A DNA stretch of 64,000 nt, from contig CP108997.1 of assembly GCA_036226585.1 (NCBI GenBank), positions 4,216,001-4,280,000 on the forward strand, written 5' to 3'. The notes beneath the pieces are model-generated. The model was not told the origin of the DNA and ran no database searches. It worked only from the letters and a program-made list of their open reading frames with translations. Both the position numbers and the translations under genes were made by a program. Origin of the DNA: Streptomyces sp. NBC_00708. GTDB lineage: Bacteria > Actinomycetota > Actinomycetes > Streptomycetales > Streptomycetaceae. This document shows, in pieces, positions 1-7,454 of the stretch (position 1 is its first letter; the number at the start of each line of letters is the position of its first letter).

Positions 1-781
1 CCGCTATGCCGTCGTCCTCGTTGGACAGGGTGACCTCGTCGGCCGCCGCGCGCAGCTCGGGATGGGCGTTGCCCATGGCGACGCCGTAGCCGCAGCTGCG
101 GAACATCGGCAGGTCGTTGGGCATGTCACCGAAGGCGATCGCCGTGCGCGGGTCCACCCCCAGCTCCTCGGCGGCCAGCGCGATCCCGACGCCCTTGTCG
201 ATGCCGTACGGCTGGAGCTCGACGGTTCCGGGCCCGGAGTGCGTCACGGTGGCGAGGTCCCCGACGACCGCGCGGGCCTCGGCGGTCAGCGCCTCGTCGC
301 TCAGCTCCGCGTGCCGGATGAGCACCTTGATCACGGGTGCGGCCCACAGCTCGTCCCGGTGCCGGGTCCGCTGCGCGGGCAGCGTGGGGTGCGGCAGCCG
401 GTAGCCGGGCTCGATGAGCGTGCGCCCGTCGGCCCCGTCCTGGTCGACGGCCGCGAAGACCTGCCCCACCTGGGCCTCGATCTTCCCGAGCGCCGCGTCG
501 GCCGCCTCCCGGTCCAGCGTGACGGCCCGGACGGTACGCCGCGCCCCGGCGTCGTACACCTGCGTCCCCTGCCCGCAGACGGCGAGCCCCTCGTACCCGA
601 GCTCGTCCAGCAGCTCCCGCACGCCGGGCACCGGCCGCCCGGTGACGACGAGGTGCCGGGCCCCGGCTGACCGGGCCAGGGCGAGCGCGGCGCGGGTCCG
701 GGGACCGACGGTGTCGTCGCCGCGCAGCAGGGTGCCGTCCAGGTCCGTGGCGACAAGGGCATATGCGGGTGGGATGGGCAT
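1..781 (-). CDS. HAD-superfamily (Cof-type) phosphatase, partial
   Basis: Probable haloacid-dehalogenase-family phosphohydrolase acting on small phosphorylated metabolites in the cytoplasm. The frame starts at ATG 781 and runs open off the left edge, giving about 260 residues with the C-terminus missing. Visible motifs are motif I DLDGTLL (nucleophile Asp13 and Asp15), motif II VVTGRP, and motif IV AFGDMPNDLPMF, which is the metal-binding signature of Cof/type IIB HADs. The long insert between motifs II and IV fits the C2B cap of this subfamily. It lies tail-to-head with the MDR oxidoreductase downstream at 1781, with about 75 bases between them. The substrate cannot be told from sequence; sugar phosphates and nucleotides are usual for the family. 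Confidence 0.85.
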   Translation of the reverse strand, partial: MPIPPAYALVATDLDGTLLRGDDTVGPRTRAALALARSAGARHLVVTGRPVPGVRELLDELGYEGLAVCGQGTQVYDAGARRTVRAVTLDREAADAALGKIEAQVGQVFAAVDQDGADGRTLIEPGYRLPHPTLPAQRTRHRDELWAAPVIKVLIRHAELSDEALTAEARAVVGDLATVTHSGPGTVELQPYGIDKGVGIALAAEELGVDPRTAIAFGDMPNDLPMFRSCGYGVAMGNAHPELRAAADEVTLSNEDDGIA

Positions 782-854
782 GGGATCAAGCGTAGGCGCT
801 GGGTTCCGGAGCCCGGCCGGAGTTGTGGCGGGGCGGGGGCGTGGGGTAGAGCGG

Positions 855-1781
855 CTACGGGACGGTGAGGACGACCTTGCCCCGGTTGAGCCGGTTCTCG
901 ACGGCCGCGTGGGCGAGGGCCGCGTCGGCGAGCGGGAACGCCGCGTGGACGGCGGGCCGCAGGCTTCCCTCGCTGTGCAGCGCCCACAGCTCGGCGATCC
1001 AGCCGGCGTACCGCGCGGGGTGGTTGCGGGCGATGTGCGCCACCTGGAAGCCGATGACGGACTTGCCGCCGACGAGGAGGTCGTACGCCTCGATCGTGCC
1101 GCCGCCCGAGCTGTACGCGACGAGCCGGCCGCCGGGGGCGACCGCGCGGACGGCTCGCGGGAGGAGGTCGCCGCCCACCGCGTCCAGCACGATGTCGCAG
1201 GGCTCGCCCCAGCTCTCGTCGGTGTACGTCACCACCTCGTCGGCCCCGAGCGACCGCACGAAGTCCGCCTTCGCGGGATCGCCCACGGCCGCCACGACCC
1301 GGGACGCGCCCCGCAGCCGGGCGAGCCGGAGCGCGAGGTGCCCGACCGCGCTCGCGGCGGCGGTCACGAGCACGGACTCGCCCTTCTCCGGCCGCGCGGA
1401 CTCCAGTGCCCCGAGCGCGACGACACCGCTGCGGACGAGCGCGACGGCATCCTGCGCGGTGGCCCCGGCGGGCACGGCGGACGCCATCGCCCGGTTCAGC
1501 ACGGCGTACTCGGCGTACCCGTGCCCGAAGCAGAGCCCGGTGACCCGGTCGCCGACGGCGTACCCGCTCACGCCGTCCCCGAGCGCCGCCACCTCACCGG
1601 CCACCTCGCCGCCGAGCGGGACGGGCTCCCGGCTCTCGCGGACCTTCCGCACCACGGGGAGGGTGACGCCGACCGCCTCGACCTTGACGAGGAGTTCGCC
1701 GGGGCCGGGCGTGGGGACGGGCACGTCCTCCTCGAACAACACCTCGGGCCCGCCGCTGTGTTCGTACCGAATGCGCCGCAT
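855..1781 (-). CDS. Zinc-independent quinone oxidoreductase-like MDR protein
   Basis: NAD(P)H-dependent oxidoreductase of the medium-chain dehydrogenase/reductase family, 308 aa, the normal length for the quinone-reductase branch. The N-terminal GroES-like half begins MRRIRYEHSGGPEVL and carries EVAGEVAALG; the Rossmann half carries a glycine-rich AAASAVGHLALRLA segment near residue 145. The zinc-ligand cysteines of alcohol dehydrogenases are absent, so a quinone or enone reductase is more likely. It is divergent from the MarR gene at 1871, and two operator-like repeats lie in the 89-base gap. Control by that MarR protein, perhaps relieved by an electrophile or phenolic ligand, is inferred from this arrangement. 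Confidence 0.85.
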   Translation of the reverse strand: MRRIRYEHSGGPEVLFEEDVPVPTPGPGELLVKVEAVGVTLPVVRKVRESREPVPLGGEVAGEVAALGDGVSGYAVGDRVTGLCFGHGYAEYAVLNRAMASAVPAGATAQDAVALVRSGVVALGALESARPEKGESVLVTAAASAVGHLALRLARLRGASRVVAAVGDPAKADFVRSLGADEVVTYTDESWGEPCDIVLDAVGGDLLPRAVRAVAPGGRLVAYSSGGGTIEAYDLLVGGKSVIGFQVAHIARNHPARYAGWIAELWALHSEGSLRPAVHAAFPLADAALAHAAVENRLNRGKVVLTVP

Positions 1782-1810
1782 GGGCGATGACCTCCGACCG
1801 CGCAGAGTTT

Positions 1811-1860
1811 CATTGGGATCCCCAACGATAAGGGGAAACTCGTAGGGATGTCCAACGATT
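1811..1860. promoter_or_regulatory. Candidate MarR operator: two direct imperfect palindromes
   Basis: Two 20-base copies at 1811-1830 and 1841-1860 share the pattern T-x-GGGAT-xx-CCAACGAT-x; on the other strand each reads ATCGTTGG..ATCCC. The first copy contains the interrupted palindrome TTGGG-ATC-CCCAA. They are 30 bases apart start to start, close to three helical turns, and fill the gap between the divergent MDR and MarR genes. This is the expected layout of an autoregulated MarR operator; binding has not been shown. Confidence 0.55.
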
Positions 1861-1870
1861 ACTCGATACG

Positions 1871-2347
1871 ATGCGAGGCATGACAGACAAGGCAGCAGCG
1901 ACGGCCCCGAGCCGCATCCGCCCGCTCCCGAGCTGGCTCCTGGGCCGGGCGGCGGCCAGAGGCCGGTCCCTGGTGGCCGACGCCCTGGCCGGGCACGGCA
2001 TGAAGATGTGGCACCACGTGGTGCTGGCAGCGGTCGAGGACCTGGAACCGGTCGCCCAGGCGGACCTCGGCCGCGCGGTGGCGCTGGACCCGAAGGACCT
2101 GGTCGGCATCCTGAACGACCTCCAGGACGCGTCCCTGCTCGTCCGCGCCCCTGATCCCAAGGACCGCCGCAAGAACGCGGTCAGCCTGACGGCGGCGGGC
2201 CGCCGCCGCCTGGAGGACTGCACGGCAGCCGGCGACCGCGCCAACGCGGAACTCCTGGCCCCGCTGACCCCGGACGAGCGGTCTCCATTCCTGGACATGC
2301 TGCGGAGGGTCGGCGGAGTGGGTCCCGGCGGCGGACCGGCGGGCTGA
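1871..2347 (+). CDS. MarR-family transcriptional regulator
   Basis: DNA-binding regulator of 158 aa, typical MarR length. A helical N-terminus leads into a winged-helix domain at about residues 55-125: AQADLGRAVALDPKDLVGIL is the recognition-helix region, followed by a wing with DPKDRRKNAVSLT. The DPxDRR wing is characteristic of MarR proteins. It is transcribed away from the MDR oxidoreductase, and the start follows the paired repeats at 1811-1860 directly, so it probably represses itself and the oxidoreductase. The inducer is unknown. No gene follows closely on the same strand. Confidence 0.88.
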   Translation: MRGMTDKAAATAPSRIRPLPSWLLGRAAARGRSLVADALAGHGMKMWHHVVLAAVEDLEPVAQADLGRAVALDPKDLVGILNDLQDASLLVRAPDPKDRRKNAVSLTAAGRRRLEDCTAAGDRANAELLAPLTPDERSPFLDMLRRVGGVGPGGGPAG

Positions 2348-2360
2348 CGGCGGGCGGCCG

Positions 2361-2520
2361 TCAGGCGCGCTGCCCGACGGCCGCCCCCGCCCCGCTCGCC
2401 CCGCTCGTTTCGCGGAGGAGCAGCAGACCGGCTGTCGCGAGGAGCGCCGAGGTCAGGCCATGGATGCCGAGGGCGGCGGCGAGGGGGCCGTGGACTGGCT
2501 CGGCCCCACGTTGCGGCGAT
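2361..2520 (-). pseudogene. Possible remnant of an MFS transporter C-terminus
   Basis: On the minus strand the frame ending in TGA at 2361-2363 reads as a short hydrophobic tail, GIHGLTSALLATAGLLLLRE, followed by a charged and alanine-rich end. This resembles the last membrane helix of a major facilitator. No start, signal or upstream helices could be found in the same frame, so this is either a decayed remnant or a chance open frame in GC-rich DNA. The rest of the 2348-2611 gap shows nothing else recognisable. Confidence 0.25.
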
Positions 2521-2611
2521 ATCTCACCGCGCCGGCCCCCTGGCGGCGTCCGGGTGTGTGAACGCCCCCGCCGGGTAGGCGAGTTGGGATACGTCTACGA
2601 CGGGGGCGGGG

Positions 2612-3232
2612 ATGGCGGGGGCGGTCGGGGGGAGGGTCCGGTGGTTGCGGGGGGTCCTGCGGGCGACGCGGTGGCCCCGGTCGGTGGGGGCGGGGATCGC
2701 GTGCGGCACGGGGGGCGTGGTCGCGGGCGCGGGCGTCGGGGCCGCCGTCCTGCACAACGCGCCGGACTTCTTCATGCTCGGCTACGCGGCGGTCCTCGCC
2801 GTCGGCCTGGCGGTCCTCGTCATGCTCGGCATCCCGTCGGTGGCGCGGGCGATGGGGATGGTCCTGCTCTGGGGCGTCCTCATCGCGGTCCCGTACGGCT
2901 TCCGCGGCGCGGTCCTCGACTGGCGGGGCGAGCAGGTGACGGCCACGGCCGTCGAGGTGGAGCACGGGCCGCCCGCGTACAGCGGCGGTGAGGACCACCG
3001 CTGCAAGGTCGAGGCGCACGGGGACACCTTCTGGCTCAAGAGCACCGGCGGGTGCGACTGGTCCTCGCGGCCCGGCGACCGGTACGAGGTCCTGCGCGAC
3101 CCCCACGAGCTGGTCGGCGCCACGGCCCCCGGACCGCCGGTCGGCTTCCGGGTCCTCGTGCCGGCCGTGGCCGGGGTGCTGGTCCTGCTGGGCGTAGTGG
3201 GGGCCCGGAGCCTGAGCCGTACGTCCTCCTGA
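2612..3232 (+). CDS. Hypothetical multi-pass membrane protein
   Basis: Unrecognised 206-aa protein. Hydrophobic stretches at about residues 24-46, 52-72, 77-95 and 178-197 suggest four membrane segments. Between the third and fourth lies an extracytoplasmic-looking loop of about 80 residues with two cysteines (DHRCKVE and GGCDWSS), which could form a disulfide. A purine-rich GGGGGCGGGG sequence precedes the ATG. No operon partner is seen: MarR lies upstream with a gap and the VOC gene converges from downstream. Architecture of this kind is common among Streptomyces proteins of unknown function; no function is proposed. Confidence 0.6.
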   Translation: MAGAVGGRVRWLRGVLRATRWPRSVGAGIACGTGGVVAGAGVGAAVLHNAPDFFMLGYAAVLAVGLAVLVMLGIPSVARAMGMVLLWGVLIAVPYGFRGAVLDWRGEQVTATAVEVEHGPPAYSGGEDHRCKVEAHGDTFWLKSTGGCDWSSRPGDRYEVLRDPHELVGATAPGPPVGFRVLVPAVAGVLVLLGVVGARSLSRTSS

Positions 3233-3253
3233 CCGGGCCCGTCACCGCAGCCC

Positions 3254-3712
3254 CTACGACACGCAGAACTCATTGCCCTCCGGGTCCGTCATGACCGTCC
3301 ATGTGCCGCCCTGCTCCGCCACCTCGCGTTCGGCCTTCGCGCCCAGGCCCTCCAGCCGGGCCACCTCGGCCTCCATGCGGTCCGGGCCCGCGTGGAGGTC
3401 GAGGTGGAGGCGGTTCTTCACGGTCTTCGGCTCGGGGACGCGCTGGAAGAGGAGGCGGCGGCCGCGACCGGCGCCGCTCTGCTCGTCGTACGGGTCGTCC
3501 GGGTGCCGTACCGCCGCGAGGTCGAGCCAGGCGCGGCGGCCGTGGGCCGTCGTCGTGACCGCTTCCGGTACGGCTCCGAGGCCCAGGAGGTGTTCGACCA
3601 AGGGGCTGTTGTCCTCGATCTCGTAGCCGAGGGCCTGGGCCCAGAAGCCGGCCTGCGCGTGCGGGTCGGCGGCGTCGATGACGACTTTCCACTCAAGAGT
3701 CATGAGCGGCAT
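3254..3712 (-). CDS. VOC-family (glyoxalase/bleomycin-resistance fold) protein
   Basis: Small protein of 152 aa with two beta-alpha-beta-beta-beta modules of the vicinal oxygen chelate fold. The first covers residues 5-75 (WKVVIDAADPHAQAGFWAQA). The second covers about 85-150 (VKNRLHLDLHAGPDRMEAE) and ends in the usual DPEGNEFCVS signature. Members include glyoxalases, dioxygenases and antibiotic-binding proteins; the exact role cannot be assigned. The start at 3712 has a GGGACAG sequence before it; the internal ATG at 3703 (MTLEWK) is the alternative. It is convergent with the membrane protein and lies just past the 3' end of the FAD monooxygenase gene's upstream neighbourhood. Confidence 0.82.
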   Translation of the reverse strand: MPLMTLEWKVVIDAADPHAQAGFWAQALGYEIEDNSPLVEHLLGLGAVPEAVTTTAHGRRAWLDLAAVRHPDDPYDEQSGAGRGRRLLFQRVPEPKTVKNRLHLDLHAGPDRMEAEVARLEGLGAKAEREVAEQGGTWTVMTDPEGNEFCVS

Positions 3713-3737
3713 TCTGTCCCGGAATGGTGGATTCCGC

Positions 3738-5279
3738 TCAGATTTCAGTCCCGCTCAGGTAGGCCGTGACCGCCTTCGCGTCGTCCGCCTCCGCGATCAG
3801 CCCCACGTGGTTGTCCGGCCGTACGAGAACCAGCAGTTCGTCGTCCGGGCCGATGCCGTACGCCGCCCGCGCGTGACCCTCGTGGTCGGTCAGGCCGCCG
3901 TCCGCGTCGACCCCGTACGCCCGCAGGTCGTCGCCCTGGGCAGCCGCCGCCTCGCGCAGGGCCCCGGCCGTCCCCGTGCCGAAGCCCAGGAGCGTGAAGT
4001 GCGGTCCGGCGAAGACCTCGAAGAGGCGGCGGGGTTCGCCGGTCGCCGCGTCCAGGCAGGGCGCGTCCGGGGCCCGGTCGCCCGCGCGCAGAAGGGGCGT
4101 GGCGAGCGGGGAGGTGGCCAGCGAGCTCCAGCGGTAGCCGCCGCCCAGGCCGTTGGTGCCGGGGCCGACCGCCGAGTCGAGGCCGCCGCCGGGCTTCTTG
4201 ATCGCCTCAAGGGTGGCCCGCAGGCGTTCCGCGCTGATGTCCAGGACCTGCGCGGCGACCGGCAGCCGCTCCTCCTCGTACGTGTCGAGCAGGGCGGGTC
4301 CGGCGAGCCCGGCGGCGACCCGGCCGAGCTTCCACCCCAGGTTGTACGCGTCCTGGATGCCGGTGTTCATGCCGAGGCCGCCCGCGATGGAGTGCACATG
4401 TGCCGCGTCCCCGGCGAGGAGGACCCGGCCCACCCGGTAGCGCGCGGCCATCCGCTCGTTGACCCGGTACGTGGAGAGCAGCGTCGCCTCGGTGAGGCGG
4501 TCGGCGGGCAGGCCGGTGTGCTTGGCGAAGAGGCGGCGGAACCCGGCGAGCGACGGCGCGAGCGGGGCGCCCGACGCGTCGGTCTCGGGCCCGGCCTGGA
4601 ACCACCAGCCGGACCGCGTCCCCGGGATCGGGCAGAGCATCACGGCGCCGTCCTCGTCGAACCACTGGTGCCAGAACCCCCGGTCGAGCCCTTCCACCTC
4701 GACGTCCCCGCACACCATCAACTGGGTCTCGTCGGTCCTGCCCTCGAAGGGGATGCCGAGCAGCTTGCGCACCGCGCTGTGGCCGCCGTCGCAGCCGGCC
4801 ACGTAGGAGGCCTCGATCAGCCCGCCGTCGGCGAGCGTGGCGGTCACGGACGCCTCGCCCTCGGCCAGGCCCACGAGTTCGGCGCCGAGTTCGACCCGTA
4901 CGCCGTACTCCGCGAGCCGGGCCCGCAGCACCTCCTCCAGGCGCCACTGGGCCATCATGTGCGGCCGGTCGTAGGGCGCGTCCGGCGTCGGCCGCTGGTC
5001 CGCGAAGGGCTCGGCGTCGGCGATGGCGACCCCGCCCCGGTACTTGCGCATCGGCAGCGGCCGGGCCCCGGCGGCCAGCACCTCGTCCAGTACGCCCAGG
5101 TCCTCCAGGACTTCGAGCGAGCGCGGGTTGGGGCCCTTGGCCCGGGACGTACGCGGGAACTCGGGGGCCTTGTCGATGATCCGGACGCCGGCGCCCCGGC
5201 GGGCCAGGCCGATGGCGAGGGTCAGCCCGGTCGGGCCCGAGCCGACGACGAGTACGGGAAGCGGGGAGGAGGCGTGCAT
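3738..5279 (-). CDS. FAD-dependent aromatic monooxygenase (PHBH-like)
   Basis: Flavoprotein hydroxylase of 513 aa, predicted to hydroxylate an aromatic substrate using NAD(P)H and O2. It shows the three fingerprints of class A flavin monooxygenases: GSGPTGLTLAIGLARRG near the N-terminus (FAD ADP-binding), a central AGCDGGHSAVRKLLGI (DG motif), and GRVLLAGDAAHVHSIAGG (GD motif contacting the FAD ribose). The roughly 110-residue C-terminal extension fits the thioredoxin-like domain of the PgaE/MhpA subgroup. The ATG at 5279 is chosen because it follows AGGAGC and directly precedes the FAD motif. The reading frame continues open upstream through rarD but without a start signal. No polyketide synthase is nearby, so detoxification or aromatic catabolism is as likely as antibiotic tailoring. 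Confidence 0.85.
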   Translation of the reverse strand: MHASSPLPVLVVGSGPTGLTLAIGLARRGAGVRIIDKAPEFPRTSRAKGPNPRSLEVLEDLGVLDEVLAAGARPLPMRKYRGGVAIADAEPFADQRPTPDAPYDRPHMMAQWRLEEVLRARLAEYGVRVELGAELVGLAEGEASVTATLADGGLIEASYVAGCDGGHSAVRKLLGIPFEGRTDETQLMVCGDVEVEGLDRGFWHQWFDEDGAVMLCPIPGTRSGWWFQAGPETDASGAPLAPSLAGFRRLFAKHTGLPADRLTEATLLSTYRVNERMAARYRVGRVLLAGDAAHVHSIAGGLGMNTGIQDAYNLGWKLGRVAAGLAGPALLDTYEEERLPVAAQVLDISAERLRATLEAIKKPGGGLDSAVGPGTNGLGGGYRWSSLATSPLATPLLRAGDRAPDAPCLDAATGEPRRLFEVFAGPHFTLLGFGTGTAGALREAAAAQGDDLRAYGVDADGGLTDHEGHARAAYGIGPDDELLVLVRPDNHVGLIAEADDAKAVTAYLSGTEI

Positions 5280-5323
5280 GGGTGCTCCTGGGGCCGGTCC
5301 GTGCGGTGGACCTCCAGGAAAAC

Positions 5324-5353
5324 GTAACTGGGTTAAAAAAGCAACTAGGTTGC
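5324..5353. promoter_or_regulatory. Candidate operator upstream of the FAD monooxygenase
   Basis: Two related elements, GTAACTGGGTTA at 5324-5335 and GCAACTAGGTTGC at 5341-5353. The second is an interrupted palindrome, GCAAC-TAG-GTTGC, with perfect five-base arms. They share AACTxGGTT and are 17 bases apart. They sit in the promoter region of the monooxygenase and overlap the TAG stop of rarD (5345-5347). This looks like a regulator-binding site, but no regulator gene is adjacent. Confidence 0.45.
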
Positions 5354-6322
5354 GCTTGAGGGGGTCTGGGTGCGGTCGGAGCCCGCGGGTGCGGCCGTCG
5401 CCACGGCGGCCAGGCGGGCCGCCTGTGCCTGGGCCCTGGTGCGGCGCGCGGTCCGCAGCGCGTCCCAGGTGAGCACGATCAGCGCCGCCCACACCAGGCC
5501 GAATCCGGCCCACCGCTCCGGCGGCATCTCCTCGTGGAAGTAGGCGACGCCCAGGATGAACTGGGCGACCGGGGTCATGTACTGGAGCAGCCCGATCGTC
5601 GAGAGCGGAATGCGGATCGCGGCGGCCCCGAACAGGATCAGCGGCACCGCCGTGACGACACCGGTCGAGGCGAGGAGCGCCGTGTGCCCGGCGCCCTCCG
5701 AGGTCAGGGTCGCCGTGCCCCGGGCGCTCAGCCACACCAGATAGCCGAGCGCGGGCAGGAAGAGGACGGCGGTCTCGACGGTGAGCGATTCCAGGCCGCC
5801 CATGTCGACCTTCTTCTTGACCAGCCCGTACGTCGCGAACGAGAACGCCAGGATCAGCGAGATCCACGGCGGCTTCCCGTAGCCGACGGCCAGCACGAGT
5901 ACCGCGGCGACGCCGGTGGCGACCGCCGCCCACTGGGCCGGGCGCAGCCGTTCGCCCAGGAGCAGGACACCCATGGCGATGGTGACCAGCGGGTTGATGA
6001 AGTAGCCGAGCGACGCCTCGACGACATGGCCGCTGTTCACGGCCCAGATGTACAGGCCCCAGTTGACGGTGATCGTCGTCGCGGCGACGGCGAGCAGGCC
6101 CAGCTTGCGCGGCTGCCGCAGCAGCGGGCCGATCCAGGACCAGCGGCGCAGCGCGAGCAGCAGGAGCAGCACCACGCCGAGCGACCACACCATGCGGTGG
6201 GCCAGGATCTCGACGGCCCCGGCCGGCTTCAGCAGCGGCCAGTACAGCGGGACGAGGCCCCACATGCCGTACGCGGCGAACCCGGAGAGAAGTCCGGCCC
6301 GCTGGTCATTCGTCCCCTGCAC
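5345..6322 (-). CDS. rarD: RarD-type EamA (DMT) transporter
   Basis: Integral membrane protein of 325 aa with about ten hydrophobic segments, forming two EamA repeats as in the drug/metabolite transporter superfamily. The N-terminus GFAAYGMWGLVPLYWPLL and the segment LAHRMVWSLGVVLL are typical of the RarD subgroup. RarD proteins are annotated as chloramphenicol-sensitive in Pseudomonas, but the substrate is generally unknown. The C-terminus is basic (RTARRTRAQAQ) and probably cytoplasmic. Its stop codon lies inside the palindrome upstream of the FAD monooxygenase gene, which follows on the same strand with a 65-base gap. Confidence 0.85.
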   Translation of the reverse strand: MQGTNDQRAGLLSGFAAYGMWGLVPLYWPLLKPAGAVEILAHRMVWSLGVVLLLLLALRRWSWIGPLLRQPRKLGLLAVAATTITVNWGLYIWAVNSGHVVEASLGYFINPLVTIAMGVLLLGERLRPAQWAAVATGVAAVLVLAVGYGKPPWISLILAFSFATYGLVKKKVDMGGLESLTVETAVLFLPALGYLVWLSARGTATLTSEGAGHTALLASTGVVTAVPLILFGAAAIRIPLSTIGLLQYMTPVAQFILGVAYFHEEMPPERWAGFGLVWAALIVLTWDALRTARRTRAQAQAARLAAVATAAPAGSDRTQTPSSAT

Positions 6323-6384
6323 GGGCCCCTCCGGGTGGGTGTCTGTCGTACGACGGTCAACCAGACGAAGGTAGCGCCGACCGG

Positions 6385-6428
6385 GCCCGGTGTCATGGCC
6401 GTATCGTCATACGGTCATGACACCGGGC
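6385..6428 (-). terminator. Hairpin terminator after the NmrA-like reductase
   Basis: Arms of 20 bases at 6385-6404 and 6409-6428, with one G-T-type mismatch and a CGTC loop, lie 11 bases past the stop of the 6439-7299 gene. No T-run follows, as is usual in Streptomyces. Confidence 0.7.
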
Positions 6429-6438
6429 GGGGTGCGGG

Positions 6439-7299
6439 TCAGAGCGCGGCGACCGCGGCGGCGACGGTGTCGGCCAGCGGGGTCGTCGGGCGGCCGATCA
6501 GGCGGGACAGCTCGCCGCTGGTCCCGGCCAGGCGCCCGCGCCGGACGGCCTCGTCCACGTCGACCAGGATCGCCGCGAAGAACTCCGGCACGCCGGCGCC
6601 GGTCAGGATCTCCTGGTGGACGGCGGCCGGGACGTCGTTGTGGGCGATCTCCTTGCCGGAGGCCTTGGCGACCTCGGCCGCGTACTCGGCGTAGGACCAG
6701 GCGGTGTCGCCGCTCAGCTCGTACGCGCGGTTCAGGTGGCCCTCGCCGGTGAGGACGGCGGCAGCGGCGGCCGCGTAGTCGTCGCGGGTGGCGGAGGCGA
6801 TGCGGCCCTCGCCCGCGCTGGCGACGACCGCGCCGTGCGCGAGGACGGGCGCCAGGTTGTCGGTCAGGTTCTCCGTGTACCAGCCGTTGCGCAGGAAGGT
6901 GTACGGCAGGCCGGAGTCCAGGATCAGCTGCTCGGTCGCCCGGTGCTCGTCGGCCAGCGTGAAGTCCGCGTCGGGGCCGCCCAGGATGCCGGTGTAGGCG
7001 AGCTGGGCGACGCCCGCCGCCTTCGCCGCTTCGACGACCGCGGTGTGCTGGGGGATCCGGCTGCCGACCGCGTTGCCCGAGATCAGCAGCACGCGGTCGC
7101 CCGAGCGGAACGCCCCGGCCAGGGTCTCGGGGCGGTCGTAGTCGGCGAGGCGCAGCTCGACGCCCCGGGCGGCCAGACCGGCGGCCTTCTCCTTGTCGCG
7201 GACCACGGCGGCGACCTGGTCGGCGGGGACGGTGGTCAGCAGGTGCTCGACGACGAGACGGCCGAGTGCTCCGGTGGCTCCGGTGACGACGATGCTCAT
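6439..7299 (-). CDS. NmrA/QorB-like NAD(P)H:quinone oxidoreductase (SDR)
   Basis: Atypical short-chain dehydrogenase of 286 aa. The N-terminus MSIVVTGATGALGRLVVEHL holds the GxxGxxG dinucleotide site. The conserved segments AYTGILGG, TEQLILDSGLPYTFLRNGWY and YELSGDTAWSYAEYAAEVAK match the QOR2/YtfG group, which reduces quinones with NADPH. These lack the Tyr-x3-Lys catalytic pair of classical SDRs. The upstream DNA (7330-7375) is locally AT-rich and probably holds the promoter. Such genes often pair with an HxlR regulator, but none is present here. Confidence 0.83.
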   Translation of the reverse strand: MSIVVTGATGALGRLVVEHLLTTVPADQVAAVVRDKEKAAGLAARGVELRLADYDRPETLAGAFRSGDRVLLISGNAVGSRIPQHTAVVEAAKAAGVAQLAYTGILGGPDADFTLADEHRATEQLILDSGLPYTFLRNGWYTENLTDNLAPVLAHGAVVASAGEGRIASATRDDYAAAAAAVLTGEGHLNRAYELSGDTAWSYAEYAAEVAKASGKEIAHNDVPAAVHQEILTGAGVPEFFAAILVDVDEAVRRGRLAGTSGELSRLIGRPTTPLADTVAAAVAAL

Positions 7300-7390
7300 G
7301 GGGGGTTTCTCCTCTTTGTTCGCTTCGCTCTTACACCACCTTACGGAATGCGCTAACTAAAAGAAAGTGAACTTGGTCGCGGACATACGA

Positions 7391-7433
7391 GAGCGCGCCG
7401 GTCCCGCCCGCGAGGGGCAGGTCCGGCGCGCTC
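7391..7433 (-). terminator. Hairpin terminator after korB
   Basis: Perfect 11-base arms GAGCGCGCCGG (7391-7401) and CCGGCGCGCTC (7423-7433), with a partly self-complementary 21-base loop, lie 21 bases beyond the korB stop. Confidence 0.7.
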
Positions 7434-7454
7434 GCGCGGATCGGGACGCCGGCG

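Noticed and set aside
5280..6263. FAD monooxygenase frame open far upstream through rarD, giving an apparent 841-aa protein
   Set aside because: rarD occupies that DNA in another frame with clear membrane segments; the monooxygenase has its own ATG, ribosome site and N-terminal FAD motif at 5279.
3738..7299. Possible antibiotic biosynthesis cluster (monooxygenase, transporter, reductase)
   Set aside because: No synthase, ligase or pathway regulator nearby, and the genes have separate promoters or terminators; they look like independent accessory genes.
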